From the NCBI RefSeq assembly GCF_003663885.1, contig NZ_RCCE01000005.1, positions 310,001-374,000 of the forward strand: a stretch of DNA of 64,000 nt. Reading direction: 5' to 3'. Below, piece by piece: positions 17,407 to 25,748 of this stretch (positions within the stretch are counted from its first letter, which is position 1; the number at the start of each line of letters is the position of its first letter). This DNA is from Litoreibacter meonggei (GTDB taxonomy: Bacteria; Pseudomonadota; Alphaproteobacteria; Rhodobacterales; Rhodobacteraceae). Below the pieces are notes generated by a model that searched no databases, had not been told where the DNA came from, and saw only the letters and a list, made by a program, of their open reading frames with translations. Made by a program: the position numbers and the translations under genes.

Positions 17407-18276
17407 ATGGCTGGTGGATATGACGATCGTGACGGCGTCATCTGGATGGATGGCAAGCTGGTGGACTGGCGTAGCGCCAACGTCCACATCCTGACCCACG
17501 GGCTGCATTACGCGTCCTCTGTGTTCGAAGGCGAGCGCTGCTATAACGGCAAAATTTTCGAAAGCCGCAAGCATTCTGAGCGCCTGCTCTATTCGGGCGA
17601 GCAGCTGGACATGCCGATCCCCTACACCGTGGACGAGATCGAAGCGGCCAAATACGAAGTATTGAAAGCCAACAACCTGACCGACGCCTACGTGCGCGTG
17701 GTGTGCTGGCGCGGCGCAGGTGAAGACATGGGTGTCGCATCCGCCAAAAACCCCGTGCGCATGGCCGTGGCCGCGTGGGAATGGGGTGCCTATTACGGGG
17801 ACGCCAAGATGAAAGGCGCGAAGCTGGACATCTCCAAGTGGAAACGCCCCTCGCCCGAAACCATCCCGTGCTTTGCCAAGGCGTCCGGTCTCTACATGAT
17901 CTGCACCATGTCCAAGCACGCGGCAGAGGCCAAAGGCTGTTCAGACGCGATGATGTTCGACTATCGCGGCTATGTGGCCGAGGCGACGGGCGCGAACATG
18001 TTTTTCGTGAAGGACGGCGAGGTGCATACACCGAAGCCCGACTGCTTCTTGAACGGCATCACCCGCCAGACTGTTGTGGGCATGTTGAAAGACCGCCAGA
18101 TTACCGTTCACGAGCGGCACATTATGCCCGAAGAGCTGGAAGGTTTTGAGCAGTGCTGGCTCACGGGTACGGCTGCCGAAGTGACACCCGTAGGGTCCAT
18201 CGGTGACTACAACTTTGAGGTCGGCGCAATCGCGCGCGATATCGCGGAAGGCTACGAGAAGCTGGTTCGGGTTTAA
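17407..18276 (+). CDS. ilvE: Branched-chain amino acid aminotransferase
   Basis: Transfers the amino group in the last step of leucine, isoleucine and valine synthesis; PLP-dependent, class IV fold. 289 residues. Family landmarks: HGLHYASSVFEGER near the N-terminus, the YMICTMSKHAAEAKG stretch carrying the PLP lysine, and EATGANMFFVKDG. The ATG at 17407 was chosen over one 81 bases upstream because AAGGA lies seven bases before it and homologues begin there. It joins ilvA, leuB and leuCD in this window, but they are not in one operon. Confidence 0.94.
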   Translation: MAGGYDDRDGVIWMDGKLVDWRSANVHILTHGLHYASSVFEGERCYNGKIFESRKHSERLLYSGEQLDMPIPYTVDEIEAAKYEVLKANNLTDAYVRVVCWRGAGEDMGVASAKNPVRMAVAAWEWGAYYGDAKMKGAKLDISKWKRPSPETIPCFAKASGLYMICTMSKHAAEAKGCSDAMMFDYRGYVAEATGANMFFVKDGEVHTPKPDCFLNGITRQTVVGMLKDRQITVHERHIMPEELEGFEQCWLTGTAAEVTPVGSIGDYNFEVGAIARDIAEGYEKLVRV

Positions 18277-18380
18277 TAGGTGTGGATAATTTCACTTTGT
18301 TCTCAGTTTGTTTCCAATGTTTTCCACAGAGCCTAAACTCTTGATTTGACTCACAGAATCGATTCTGATTCAAAGATGTA

Positions 18381-18573
18381 GCTACAGTTGGGCTTCATTC
18401 GCACAACATATAGGGGTGATGAGTTTTTCATCGCCCCTATTTAGCTTAAAAAATCCAACGCATATATGGGCTTAGTTCTGTCAACTACTAAATGTTGTAG
18501 GTACAGCAAATTGTTGTGTTGACGCTACACTAGCCAAACACGTATTTTTTAATTGGTTCGGCCCAACTGTAGC
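18381..18573. repeat. 193-bp segment bounded by perfect 13-bp inverted repeats (MITE-like)
   Basis: GCTACAGTTGGGC at 18381-18393 is repeated in exact inverted form as GCCCAACTGTAGC at 18561-18573. The enclosed sequence is non-coding and AT-rich and has a strong hairpin inside. Size and ends fit a miniature inverted-repeat element, but no target-site duplication is evident next to the ends (left flank AGATGTA, right flank AAGCTAA). It could equally be a regulatory structure for the adjacent gene. Confidence 0.45.
18411..18439. terminator. Hairpin, possible ilvE terminator
   Basis: A 12-bp stem (18411-18422 with 18428-18439; one T-G pair) and a five-base loop. The downstream T run is short (TTTAGCTT), so it is a weak terminator at best. 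It lies 135 bases after ilvE and inside the inverted-repeat segment. Confidence 0.45.
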
Positions 18574-18617
18574 AAGCTAACGCTGGACCATTTTTGTAAC
18601 CAAAAATGGAGGCCAAA

Positions 18618-18908
18618 ATGGCTAACCAAATTGACTGTATCGAAAAACAAGACCGCTATGATCCATCTGAGGCAATTGTCTCAGTGGGTGGACGGAATGC
18701 TGACGGCACGAGGTGGAGCATCTCTCAGAAGGAAGCGATCCAGCGGATCAAGTCCAGACAGAATGAGTTCTACGTCTCAAAAAATGGGCACCGTGTGAAT
18801 GTGCTGGTGGCGACGAGCCGCTTCGGAAATGAATACATCAAGACCGAAAACGATGATCACGAACCAAACAACCTACTTGAGCTTCAGAGCTGTAGGGTTG
18901 CTGCATAA
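18618..18908 (+). CDS. DUF3892 domain protein
   Basis: A 96-residue protein of unknown function. It shows the DUF3892 pattern: an N-terminal DPSEAIVSVGGRNADGTRW segment, the IKSRQNEFYV middle, and a C-terminal PNNLLELQSC with an upstream YIKTENDD. Such proteins are scattered in bacterial genomes, often near mobile or defence genes. The ATG at 18618 is preceded by GGAGG five bases upstream, better than the ATG at 18606, which is itself part of that region. Codon use and base composition are more AT-rich than in neighbours, suggesting acquisition. It is a lone gene, followed by a strong terminator. Confidence 0.75.
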   Translation: MANQIDCIEKQDRYDPSEAIVSVGGRNADGTRWSISQKEAIQRIKSRQNEFYVSKNGHRVNVLVATSRFGNEYIKTENDDHEPNNLLELQSCRVAA

Positions 18909-18955
18909 TTCCAAAGAGCGAGGGTACCCTTTCTGTTTAGCATGAATCTGCGTAG

Positions 18956-19144
18956 CTAAGCCTTAATCCCGCGCTCTATTCTGGAATACTGCTGAGGCCG
19001 TACCGAATCTTTCGGTGCGGCCTTTTTGCGGCGTTGCAGCGCGAGAGTTGCGGAGCTTGGCAAGTCTTTGAGTTGCAAGGCAAATGCGTAGCGTGCTCCG
19101 GCCTTGGCGGACGATGGGGATGGCTTGTCGAGGACGTGTCTCAT
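18956..19144 (-). CDS. Possible small basic protein (62 residues), uncertain
   Basis: An open frame from ATG at 19144 to a stop at 18956. AGGAG sits eight bases before the start, a good ribosome site, which is the main reason to list it. The product is strongly basic (QRRKKAAPKDSVRPQQ near the middle) with no recognised domain, signal peptide or membrane segment. Against it, the terminator of the opposite-strand DUF3892 gene lies within its coding sequence. It may be a chance frame. Confidence 0.3.
   Translation of the reverse strand: MRHVLDKPSPSSAKAGARYAFALQLKDLPSSATLALQRRKKAAPKDSVRPQQYSRIERGIKA
18996..19027 (+). terminator. Rho-independent terminator after the DUF3892 gene
   Basis: A 12-bp stem (18996-19007 with 19011-19022; one T-G pair), three-base loop, then TTTTT at 19023-19027. 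It is about 90 bases beyond the DUF3892 stop and is one of the clearest terminators in the window. Confidence 0.8.
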
Positions 19145-19234
19145 GCAAGTGTCTCCTTTTGGTTGTCGGATCACCCTAGCACAAATTTCCGCGGAATTGG
19201 AGGTCTGGAATACCCGACATCGCCAAAGCCGCGG

Positions 19235-19570
19235 CTAGAGCAGGCCCTGAACAAGATCCACACCTTGCCAAATCAGCGCCCGAACTTGCGGGAATGCTAC
19301 GAAGACAACGGCCAGAACTTGCAACCAAACGATCAGATTTAGCTGGCGCGCGAAGGGTTGCTTCACCGTCTTGTGGCGTAATCGACGTTGGGCGAGCTTA
19401 GCCGCCGGAGTGCCCCCGACAGCGGACCACAACAGCAGATTGGATTCGCTGACCCGCCGACCACGGGCACGGGAGCGGCGCTTGTCGAATGCGAACAGGA
19501 TGTAGGTCAGCAGGTTGACCAAACCCAAATAAGCGGCGGCGATCGCCAAAGGCAGCAGGGAATCTGGCAT
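19235..19570 (-). CDS. DUF1294 small membrane protein
   Basis: A 111-residue inner-membrane protein. Hydrophobic segment near residues 7-27, then the DUF1294 core: FAFDKRRSRARGRRVSE, LLLWSAVGGTPAAKLAQRRLRHKTVKQPF, followed by a second hydrophobic segment. Function unknown; related domains are found fused to cold-shock domains in other bacteria. It starts one base past the stop of the DMT transporter on the same strand, so it is probably its operon partner. Confidence 0.85.
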   Translation of the reverse strand: MPDSLLPLAIAAAYLGLVNLLTYILFAFDKRRSRARGRRVSESNLLLWSAVGGTPAAKLAQRRLRHKTVKQPFARQLNLIVWLQVLAVVFVAFPQVRALIWQGVDLVQGLL

Positions 19571-19571
19571 G

Positions 19572-20516
19572 CTATCCTTGAGGCGTCATGGCTTTGCGGG
19601 CTTGCTTGCGGTCTTTGCCCAGCTTGCCTTCGCGCCAGATGATCAAAATGCCGGCGCAAACGATCAGCGCGATGCCGATGAGCATCACGCCCGTCGGCAC
19701 TTCGGCGAAAACGAAGTAACCGATACCAAGGGCGAGCAGGATCGAGAAATACTCGAACGGGGCCACCACGGAGGCGGCAGCGTAGCGGTAGCTGGACGTC
19801 AGGAATATCTGACCGATTCCGCCACACAAACCCGCCCCAATCAGCGCCGCAGCCTCGGGGCCGGTGGGCCAGACCCAGCCGAAAGGAAGCGTCAGAATGG
19901 ACAAGCTGGATGCCGTGACCGCGAACCAGAACACAATGGCCGAGGTCGGCTCTGACATAGTCAGTTTGCGCACGAAAACATGCGCCAAGCCTGCCATGAC
20001 CGCTGATCCGAAGGCGAGGATCGCACCGATGGCCAGATAAGGATCAGTTGCGCCATCCGAGAAGGCCGTCAGGCGGGGTGACATAATAATCAAGACACCG
20101 ACCATACCCAGCGCCACGGCGGTCAGGCGAAAGGCGCGCACCTTTTCGCCCAAGAACATGGCCGCGAAAATGACCACCAAAACCGGCTGCGCGTATTGGA
20201 TGGCTTTGACCTCGGACAACGGGAGCAGGCCCAACGCCGCGAACCCCATGGACATCGCTGTGACCCCAACGAGACCACGCCAAAAATGTCCCAACGGGTT
20301 GTCGGTTTTCAATCCCGTGCGCAATTCCCCTCGCAACGCGATCCAGCCCAGAATGATCGGCAACCCGAAGAAGGAGCGGAAAAAGACCGTCTCGCCCGGT
20401 GGAACGCGGACGGAAGCGATTTTTATCAGCGTCGCCATCGCCATAAAGAAAAACACCGCCCCCAGCTTGGACAGAATTGCGACTGCCGTGTTCGGCTTGG
20501 GCGCAGGGGTTACCAT
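19572..20516 (-). CDS. DMT-family (EamA) transporter
   Basis: A 314-residue inner-membrane protein with about ten hydrophobic segments in two EamA repeats. The ends of each repeat show the usual pattern (for example YAQPVLVVIFAAMFLGEKVRAF in the first half and FEYFSILLALGIGYFVFAEVPTG in the second). The family exports amino acids or metabolites, but substrate cannot be told. It lies between the HupE-like gene (its stop follows one base after this start) and DUF1294 on the same strand. Confidence 0.88.
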   Translation of the reverse strand: MVTPAPKPNTAVAILSKLGAVFFFMAMATLIKIASVRVPPGETVFFRSFFGLPIILGWIALRGELRTGLKTDNPLGHFWRGLVGVTAMSMGFAALGLLPLSEVKAIQYAQPVLVVIFAAMFLGEKVRAFRLTAVALGMVGVLIIMSPRLTAFSDGATDPYLAIGAILAFGSAVMAGLAHVFVRKLTMSEPTSAIVFWFAVTASSLSILTLPFGWVWPTGPEAAALIGAGLCGGIGQIFLTSSYRYAAASVVAPFEYFSILLALGIGYFVFAEVPTGVMLIGIALIVCAGILIIWREGKLGKDRKQARKAMTPQG

Positions 20517-21638
20517 CTAAAGGAACACCCTCTCCACCGCCCAGTAAGCCCCAATGATCGCGATGAACACGGACGCCGGGATAGAGATGCGGGCGCGGTA
20601 CCACGGCTTGTTGCCGAACCAATATCCCACGGCCAAGAAGGCCAACGCAATAACCGTAAGCTGGCCGACTTCAACCCCGACGTTGAAACCGATAAGCCCC
20701 GCCACGAAGCGGCCCGGCGCGAGGCCGAATTCCCCCAAGACGGATGCGAAACCCATGCCATGCAACAGTCCGAAGGCGAAAATCACGATGGGCCGCCACC
20801 ATGTAATGCGGCTTGTGAAGATGTTCTCAACCGCGACGTAGACAATGGACGCCGCGATAAGCGGCTCCACGATGGCCGGATTGACCGAGACGTAGCCAAG
20901 GCTCGCCAGCGCCAACGTAATCGTGTGCGCTATGGTAAAAACGGTGATTTGTGTAATCAGCGGACGCAGACGCAGTGACAGGAAGAACAGGCCCAAGACG
21001 AACAGGATATGGTCAAGACCCTTGGGAATGATGTGGTCGAAGCCGACAGCGATATAGCGCAGGAAGACCGATACGGTACTCTCGGTAGCGGAGCCTGTCC
21101 GAGGCAAATGCTCGCTGAGCACGCCGTTTTCCAAGTAGCCCGCATAGGCGTCGTCGCCGCTCTCAGCTTGGCGGACGATTATCGGGCCATTGGCTGCCTG
21201 CCAACCGGCGCGCACATCGCTACCGTCATTCGGCAACACCCCGGTTAACGTCACTGTCGTATCACGTGGCAGCTCCACATTCGGCTGGTCGACGACCTCG
21301 ACGTTGACCAACTCCAAAGCAATGGGAGCGTCGCCAGCCAAGACCTTAAATCCTTGGGAAATGTCGGGCCATGCTGTCTGAAACCGCGATGATAGCTCGC
21401 TGGAAGGCAATGCACGCAGCGCATCGTATTGCTCCGCCTCTGGTGCCTCGTTGGTATCTTGCAGGCCCTCTAGATCAATACCGGCAATCAAGGACTCTGC
21501 GGTCATGCGGATCGTCAACTCGACCTTGTCGTCACTCAAAGTTACATCGGCAATTGCAGGCCTGATCTCATGAGCCGCCAAAAGGGACGTCATTGTGAAC
21601 AGCCCCAGCATTGACATCACACCCAGTTGCACCAGCAT
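20517..21638 (-). CDS. HupE/UreJ-family membrane protein with periplasmic N-terminal domain
   Basis: About 373 residues. A signal peptide (MLVQLGVMSMLGLFTMTSLLAA) precedes a roughly 180-residue beta-rich extracytoplasmic part, then a C-terminal HupE/UreJ_2 domain with about six membrane segments and the characteristic DHILFVLGLFFLSL, FTIAHTITLALA and FGLLHGMGFA stretches; the histidines in these are typical metal-transport positions. HupE proteins are linked to nickel or cobalt uptake. The start at 21638 gives the best signal peptide; an ATG at 21668 overlaps the start codon of the divergent DUF4198 gene. Metal specificity is inference. Confidence 0.82.
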   Translation of the reverse strand: MLVQLGVMSMLGLFTMTSLLAAHEIRPAIADVTLSDDKVELTIRMTAESLIAGIDLEGLQDTNEAPEAEQYDALRALPSSELSSRFQTAWPDISQGFKVLAGDAPIALELVNVEVVDQPNVELPRDTTVTLTGVLPNDGSDVRAGWQAANGPIIVRQAESGDDAYAGYLENGVLSEHLPRTGSATESTVSVFLRYIAVGFDHIIPKGLDHILFVLGLFFLSLRLRPLITQITVFTIAHTITLALASLGYVSVNPAIVEPLIAASIVYVAVENIFTSRITWWRPIVIFAFGLLHGMGFASVLGEFGLAPGRFVAGLIGFNVGVEVGQLTVIALAFLAVGYWFGNKPWYRARISIPASVFIAIIGAYWAVERVFL

Positions 21639-21666
21639 GTGTTTTAACTTTTCTGAAGGAAATGCC

Positions 21667-22476
21667 ATGTCGCCTCGTCGTATTAGCACCGCAGTCGCTT
21701 TGATCTTGTGGGCGGCCAACGCGCACGCCCACGAATTCTGGATTTCTCCCGAGACCTACGTGACCCCGAAAGGCGGCGAGGTTCAAGCCCAACTTCGGGT
21801 GGGTCAGGAATTTGGCGGGGCGTCCTATGCCTTCAACCCCAATCGGTTCGAACGCTTCGATCTGGTGATCGGCGATCAAGTCATCCCCGTTGACGGAAGG
21901 CTTGGGGATACGCCCGCCTTAAACATGCCCGCGCCTGCCGAGGGCTTGATCACCATCGTGCATGAAACCGGTGACAATCTGCTCAGCTATAAAGGTATGG
22001 AGAAGTTCACGAAATTCGCCAAGCACAAGGATTTCGAATGGGCGGTTCAGCGCCATGCGGAGCGCGGATTGCCAACCGAGCGCTTCATGGAACGCTATCG
22101 CCGTTACGCCAAAAGCCTAGTTGCGGTGGGTGACGGCGCGGGGGCCGATCGCGAAGTTGGAATGAAAACCGAGATCGTTGCGCTGGCCAACCCATACACC
22201 GATCAGTTGGATATGTTCCCTGTGAAGGTCCTGCTGGACGGTAAACCAAGGGCAGACGCGCAAATCGAGCTTTTTGACAAAGACCCTGAAGGTGAGGTCA
22301 CGATCACACTGCATCGCACCAATTCGGAAGGCATCGGCACATTTCCTATTCAGGACCGCCATGAGTATTTGGTGGACGCCGTAGTGCTACTACCGTTGGA
22401 CGCCGGCGATCCAACCAAGTTTCCTGTCTGGGTATCGGCATGGGCGTCGCTGACGTTCAAGGTTCCTGATTGGTAG
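21667..22476 (+). CDS. DUF4198 periplasmic protein
   Basis: About 269 residues from ATG 21667, with GAAGGAAA upstream. A signal peptide (cleavage near ANAHA|HEFW) precedes a mature protein that begins with HEFWISPETY and contains a beta-rich DUF4198 domain, known from periplasmic components associated with nickel or cobalt transporters. The N-terminal histidine after cleavage is suited to metal binding. It is divergent from the HupE-like gene with only 28 bases between starts, so the two likely form one metal-handling unit. A terminator hairpin follows. Confidence 0.8.
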   Translation: MSPRRISTAVALILWAANAHAHEFWISPETYVTPKGGEVQAQLRVGQEFGGASYAFNPNRFERFDLVIGDQVIPVDGRLGDTPALNMPAPAEGLITIVHETGDNLLSYKGMEKFTKFAKHKDFEWAVQRHAERGLPTERFMERYRRYAKSLVAVGDGAGADREVGMKTEIVALANPYTDQLDMFPVKVLLDGKPRADAQIELFDKDPEGEVTITLHRTNSEGIGTFPIQDRHEYLVDAVVLLPLDAGDPTKFPVWVSAWASLTFKVPDW

Positions 22477-22498
22477 ATTGATCCCACGAAAATCAAAA

Positions 22499-22525
22499 CC
22501 CCCGGCCTGACAACCAGACCGGGGG
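22499..22525 (+). terminator. Terminator hairpin after the DUF4198 gene
   Basis: An 11-bp stem (22499-22509 with 22515-22525) with one internal C-A mismatch and a five-base loop, followed by CTCTTATTT. It lies 22 bases after the DUF4198 stop. The T tract is interrupted but the GC stem is strong. Confidence 0.7.
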
Positions 22526-22728
22526 CTCTTATTTGTGTAGCACCCGACACGGCGATCTGGGTGGGGGCTGATCACACCGCATCGGGCTTGAGTTAACACT
22601 CGCTACAAGGTGTGTATCGGCGGTAACTGCGGCGTCATCGGGGACGAGGCGTGGTCATGCTCGGGTCATCGCGCGGCTTTTTGAAGGCAAAGCTTGATTT
22701 GAAACGAAACGCGGCCCACGATATCACC

Positions 22729-23070
22729 ATGAACCAAAATGCGCCGATCCCATTTCGCCCAAGCCAATTTGACAAGGTTGCGTTTCAGCGGCGTGAGTTG
22801 GGGGATATTCTGACGGTCTATGGTCGTATGGTTGCTGCCGGTGAATGGCGAGACTACGGCATCTCAATGCAAAAGGAGGTGGCCGTGTTCTCGATCTTTC
22901 GACGCGCGGCGGAACATCCCATTTACCGGATAGAAAAACGGCCCAAACTGGCCACAAAACAGCAGACCTATGCTGTAATAGGCATGGACGGGCGCATTCT
23001 GAAACGCGGGGCGGATCTTCGGCAGGTTCTACGTGTGCTTGAGAAAAAGTTGATCCGCTCGGTCGACTAG
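22729..23070 (+). CDS. DUF2794 domain protein
   Basis: A 113-residue alphaproteobacterial protein of unknown function. The core RRELGDILTVYGRMVAAGEWRDYGIS and IYRIEKRPKLATKQQTYAVIGMDGRILKRG is the DUF2794 signature. No membrane segment or signal peptide. The ATG at 22729 begins the conserved part; the longer frame from 22651 adds an unconserved lead. It overlaps the stop of the convergent NlpC/P60 gene by four bases. Confidence 0.82.
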   Translation: MNQNAPIPFRPSQFDKVAFQRRELGDILTVYGRMVAAGEWRDYGISMQKEVAVFSIFRRAAEHPIYRIEKRPKLATKQQTYAVIGMDGRILKRGADLRQVLRVLEKKLIRSVD

Positions 23071-23894
23071 AGTCGCTTGACCGAAGTTACCGACCCGTCG
23101 CCCGCAGCCTTGATCCGAACTATTGCGTCAGACAACGGCTCGTAGGCCACGGCCATATGATAAGCGTTCGCGTGCAAGATCATATCGTCGCCCGACACCA
23201 GCGCCACATGGCCTTTCCAGAAGACCAAATCACCACGCTGCGCGTTCTCTAGCGCCACGGTTTGGCCCAGTGCCGCCTCCTGCATGTCACTGTCGCGGGG
23301 GCAGTCCATCCCGCAGCTACGCCACGCGATTTGGACAAGACCAGAGCAATCAATGCCGTGCCGCGTTCCACCACCCCATAGATACGGCGCGCCCAAGTAA
23401 AGGCCCGCGACTGATACCGGATCGTTCATGCGTTGCTCAATCGGAAGCAGGTGCATCGTTGGGACATAGGAGCCGTTGGAAAGACGGGACCACGTTCCCT
23501 CCTCCTCCGTCACCTGCACTTCGGAGGCAAGGTAAAGCGCGCCAGTATTCATCAGCTTCATATTCGGGCCGGGGTACATATGCGTGCAAGGCACCGAAAC
23601 CCAATGGCTGGCCTTGCAGGGCTGGCTGAGCCGGCTTTCGCGAACATAGCCGCAATATCCGTCATGCTGCGTTTGTCCGAATGCAAAGCCGTCGCGGCGT
23701 TCCAGCACTTTGAACAGGTCGCCGTAGATAAGTTGCGATGTGCGTCGCCCATCGGGTTCACCGGTGATGTCCGCGAAAGCAGTATCGCATTGGGTGACTT
23801 CCCCGTCGGTATAGAGCGGGGCGTCCACCTCTCCTTTGAGATAACCGGCGGCGACGCGACTATTGGCAGGCGTAAGTCGTTTGTCGCGGGTCAT
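23067..23894 (-). CDS. NlpC/P60 (C40) peptidase with SH3-like N-terminal domain
   Basis: A 275-residue cell-wall endopeptidase that should cut the stem peptide of peptidoglycan. Bacterial SH3-like region about residues 20-140, then the papain-like NlpC/P60 domain: catalytic Cys in GIDCSGLVQ, His in GHVALV, third residue around HANAYH. No obvious signal peptide at the N-terminus, typical of this Rhodobacterales family, which usually pairs with a leucyl aminopeptidase. The start overlaps the end of the upstream peptidase gene by four bases (ATGA). Confidence 0.9.
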   Translation of the reverse strand: MTRDKRLTPANSRVAAGYLKGEVDAPLYTDGEVTQCDTAFADITGEPDGRRTSQLIYGDLFKVLERRDGFAFGQTQHDGYCGYVRESRLSQPCKASHWVSVPCTHMYPGPNMKLMNTGALYLASEVQVTEEEGTWSRLSNGSYVPTMHLLPIEQRMNDPVSVAGLYLGAPYLWGGGTRHGIDCSGLVQIAWRSCGMDCPRDSDMQEAALGQTVALENAQRGDLVFWKGHVALVSGDDMILHANAYHMAVAYEPLSDAIVRIKAAGDGSVTSVKRL

Positions 23895-25288
23895 AGGTTC
23901 AGCGCCTTTGGTAGCGATGCAAGAATGGCGCGGGCGCCCATTCCGACACCACCTTTAGGGCGACCCGGGGCCGCAGTCGGTTGCCAGCCATAGATGTCAA
24001 AATGCGCAAAACGTGGCGTGTTGGTCACGAAACGGCGCAAAAAAAGAGCCGCGGTAATCGTACCTGCGAACCCGCCCTTCGGCGCGTTGTCGAGGTCGGC
24101 AATGCCCGGTTCGATCAATCGCTCGTAAGGGTCATGAAACGGCAACTCCCAGACCGGATCGCACACTTGGCGCGCGCCTTCGCGCAACGCATCAGCAAAT
24201 AGGACATCACCCGTGAAGAAGGGTGAAATATCAGGGCCAACCGCGACGCGGGCTGCCCCAGTCAGCGTGGCCATGCAAATCATCAAATCAGGCGGTGTTT
24301 CATCTGCAAGCGCCAATGCGTCGGCAAGAACCAAGCGGCCCTCGGCGTCTGTGTTGTTAATTTCAACCGTCAGACCCTTTCGGGAGGTCAGAATGTCTTG
24401 CGGGCGGTAAGCATTGCCGTCGATGGAGTTCTCAACCGCGGGAATCAGAACCCGCAATTGCAGCTTCAAATCCAGCGCCATGATCATATGGGCCAAGCCT
24501 AACACTGTTGCACTGCCGCCCATGTCTTTCTTCATCAGCCCCATCGACGCGCCCGGCTTGATGTTGAGCCCGCCTGTGTCGAAGCATACACCCTTCCCGA
24601 CAAGCACCAGCGTAGGGCCCCCGGTGCCCCAGGTTATGTCGATCAACCGGGGTGGCGTTGCGGAGGCGCGACCGACGGTGTGGATCATCGGAAAGTTCTG
24701 CTCCAGCAGCGCATCACCTGTTACCACATTGATTTTTGCGCCATGCGATTTTGCCAGCGCGCGCGCTGCGGCTTCCAGCTTGTCCGGCCCCATGTCAGAG
24801 GCGGGTGTATTGATAAGATCACGGGTAAGAGCCTCACCGGCAGCGATGGCTTCGATGCGATCTCTGTCCACCCCGTCGGGGCAAACGAGCCGTGCATCGT
24901 GAGGCGGCTGGGTGCGGTAGGTTTCAAACGTATATTGCGATAGCAACCAGCCCAGCGCGTGCTCGTCCAACTCTTTTGCCGTGTGCTCACTCGTGATTTG
25001 GTACGTTCCGGCGGGCAACTTTGTCGCGACAGACGCCATTGCAAAGCGCTCTCGGGCCTGCGATTTGGCATCGCCCAACCCTGCCAAGGCCATCGCGATA
25101 GCCCCGCCCGCACCCGGAACGGTACAGACCGCACCCGCGTTTGCTTTGAAGCCCTGTGCTTCGACCCAGACGCGAACATCGTCCGATTGGGTATCCAGCC
25201 AGCCGCCTAGCGCGTCTGCACCCAACGCCCAAAGCGGAACCGCGCCATCATTGGCATCGGCGAAATTTAGCCTCGTGTGATCTTGCAT
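23891..25288 (-). CDS. M17 leucyl aminopeptidase family protein
   Basis: 465 residues. A cytosolic two-metal aminopeptidase that removes N-terminal residues from peptides. Metal ligands lie in LVGKGVCFDTGGLNIKP, KKDMGG and NTDAEGRL, the standard M17 set. Probably assembles as a hexamer like other M17 enzymes. Operon with the NlpC/P60 gene (four-base overlap): one enzyme cuts muropeptide stems, the other trims released peptides, an inferred recycling role. Confidence 0.92.
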   Translation of the reverse strand: MQDHTRLNFADANDGAVPLWALGADALGGWLDTQSDDVRVWVEAQGFKANAGAVCTVPGAGGAIAMALAGLGDAKSQARERFAMASVATKLPAGTYQITSEHTAKELDEHALGWLLSQYTFETYRTQPPHDARLVCPDGVDRDRIEAIAAGEALTRDLINTPASDMGPDKLEAAARALAKSHGAKINVVTGDALLEQNFPMIHTVGRASATPPRLIDITWGTGGPTLVLVGKGVCFDTGGLNIKPGASMGLMKKDMGGSATVLGLAHMIMALDLKLQLRVLIPAVENSIDGNAYRPQDILTSRKGLTVEINNTDAEGRLVLADALALADETPPDLMICMATLTGAARVAVGPDISPFFTGDVLFADALREGARQVCDPVWELPFHDPYERLIEPGIADLDNAPKGGFAGTITAALFLRRFVTNTPRFAHFDIYGWQPTAAPGRPKGGVGMGARAILASLPKALNL

Positions 25289-25367
25289 GATGTTTGCCCT
25301 GCTGCTGCATGCTCAGCCTACTGCTTGCGACGCAATCCGCAAGTATAGGCAAGGCCATCCTCTGCGC

Positions 25368-25748
25368 CTAAGCCGGAAATTCTTGCATATCCCCCACAGC
25401 ACTAAGCGACCGGTCCGCAATCCGCTGCAACCTATTGAGCGTTGCGGCCAGCGAAACCCCCTCGCGCAAACGGCCACAGGTCGCCACATCATCTGCCACA
25501 CGGGAAAACGTCGTCATCCCGATATTATCTGCGGTTCTAACCAGATGGTCGGCCTGACACGTCAGAATATCCATGTTTTGCGCGATATACGCATTTTCGA
25601 TCTCGATCATGCCTTTTACCAAGTCTTCCATGGCATTGGTGATCAGCGTTTCTGCGCGCATCTCTCCCATGGAGACACACAGTTCCACCAAACGGTCAGG
25701 ATCCACCCGTACCGGTTCCCGCATTTCAAGTTTTAAAACGTCTTGCAT
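25368..25748 (-). CDS. HPt-like small protein
   Basis: A 126-residue helical protein of uncertain role. A segment around residue 68 (CQADHLVRTADNIGMTTFSRVADDV) has the spacing and character of an HPt phospho-histidine motif (AxHLKG..xxxG), with the Lys and Gly replaced by Arg and Ala. Frame opens with a TTG at 25760 but the ATG at 25748, six bases after GGGG, is preferred. It stands alone between the aminopeptidase and carbonic anhydrase genes. Could be a phosphorelay shuttle or a degenerate relative. Confidence 0.6.
   Translation of the reverse strand: MQDVLKLEMREPVRVDPDRLVELCVSMGEMRAETLITNAMEDLVKGMIEIENAYIAQNMDILTCQADHLVRTADNIGMTTFSRVADDVATCGRLREGVSLAATLNRLQRIADRSLSAVGDMQEFPA

Larger units (their letters stand above)
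18277..18617. other. AT-rich intergenic stretch with inverted repeats, no gene
   Basis: These 341 bases between ilvE and the DUF3892 gene are visibly richer in A and T than the flanks and hold no credible ORF. They contain a 13-bp inverted repeat bracketing 193 bases, an internal hairpin at 18411-18439, and a GGAGG ribosome site at 18608-18612 for the next gene. Confidence 0.6.

Noticed and set aside
18381-18573. A complete insertion sequence
   Set aside because: There is no transposase frame between the inverted repeats; at most a non-autonomous element.
21595-21666. A longer N-terminus for the DUF4198 protein
   Set aside because: The extra residues precede a clear signal peptide and the real ATG at 21667 has a GAAGGAAA ribosome site.
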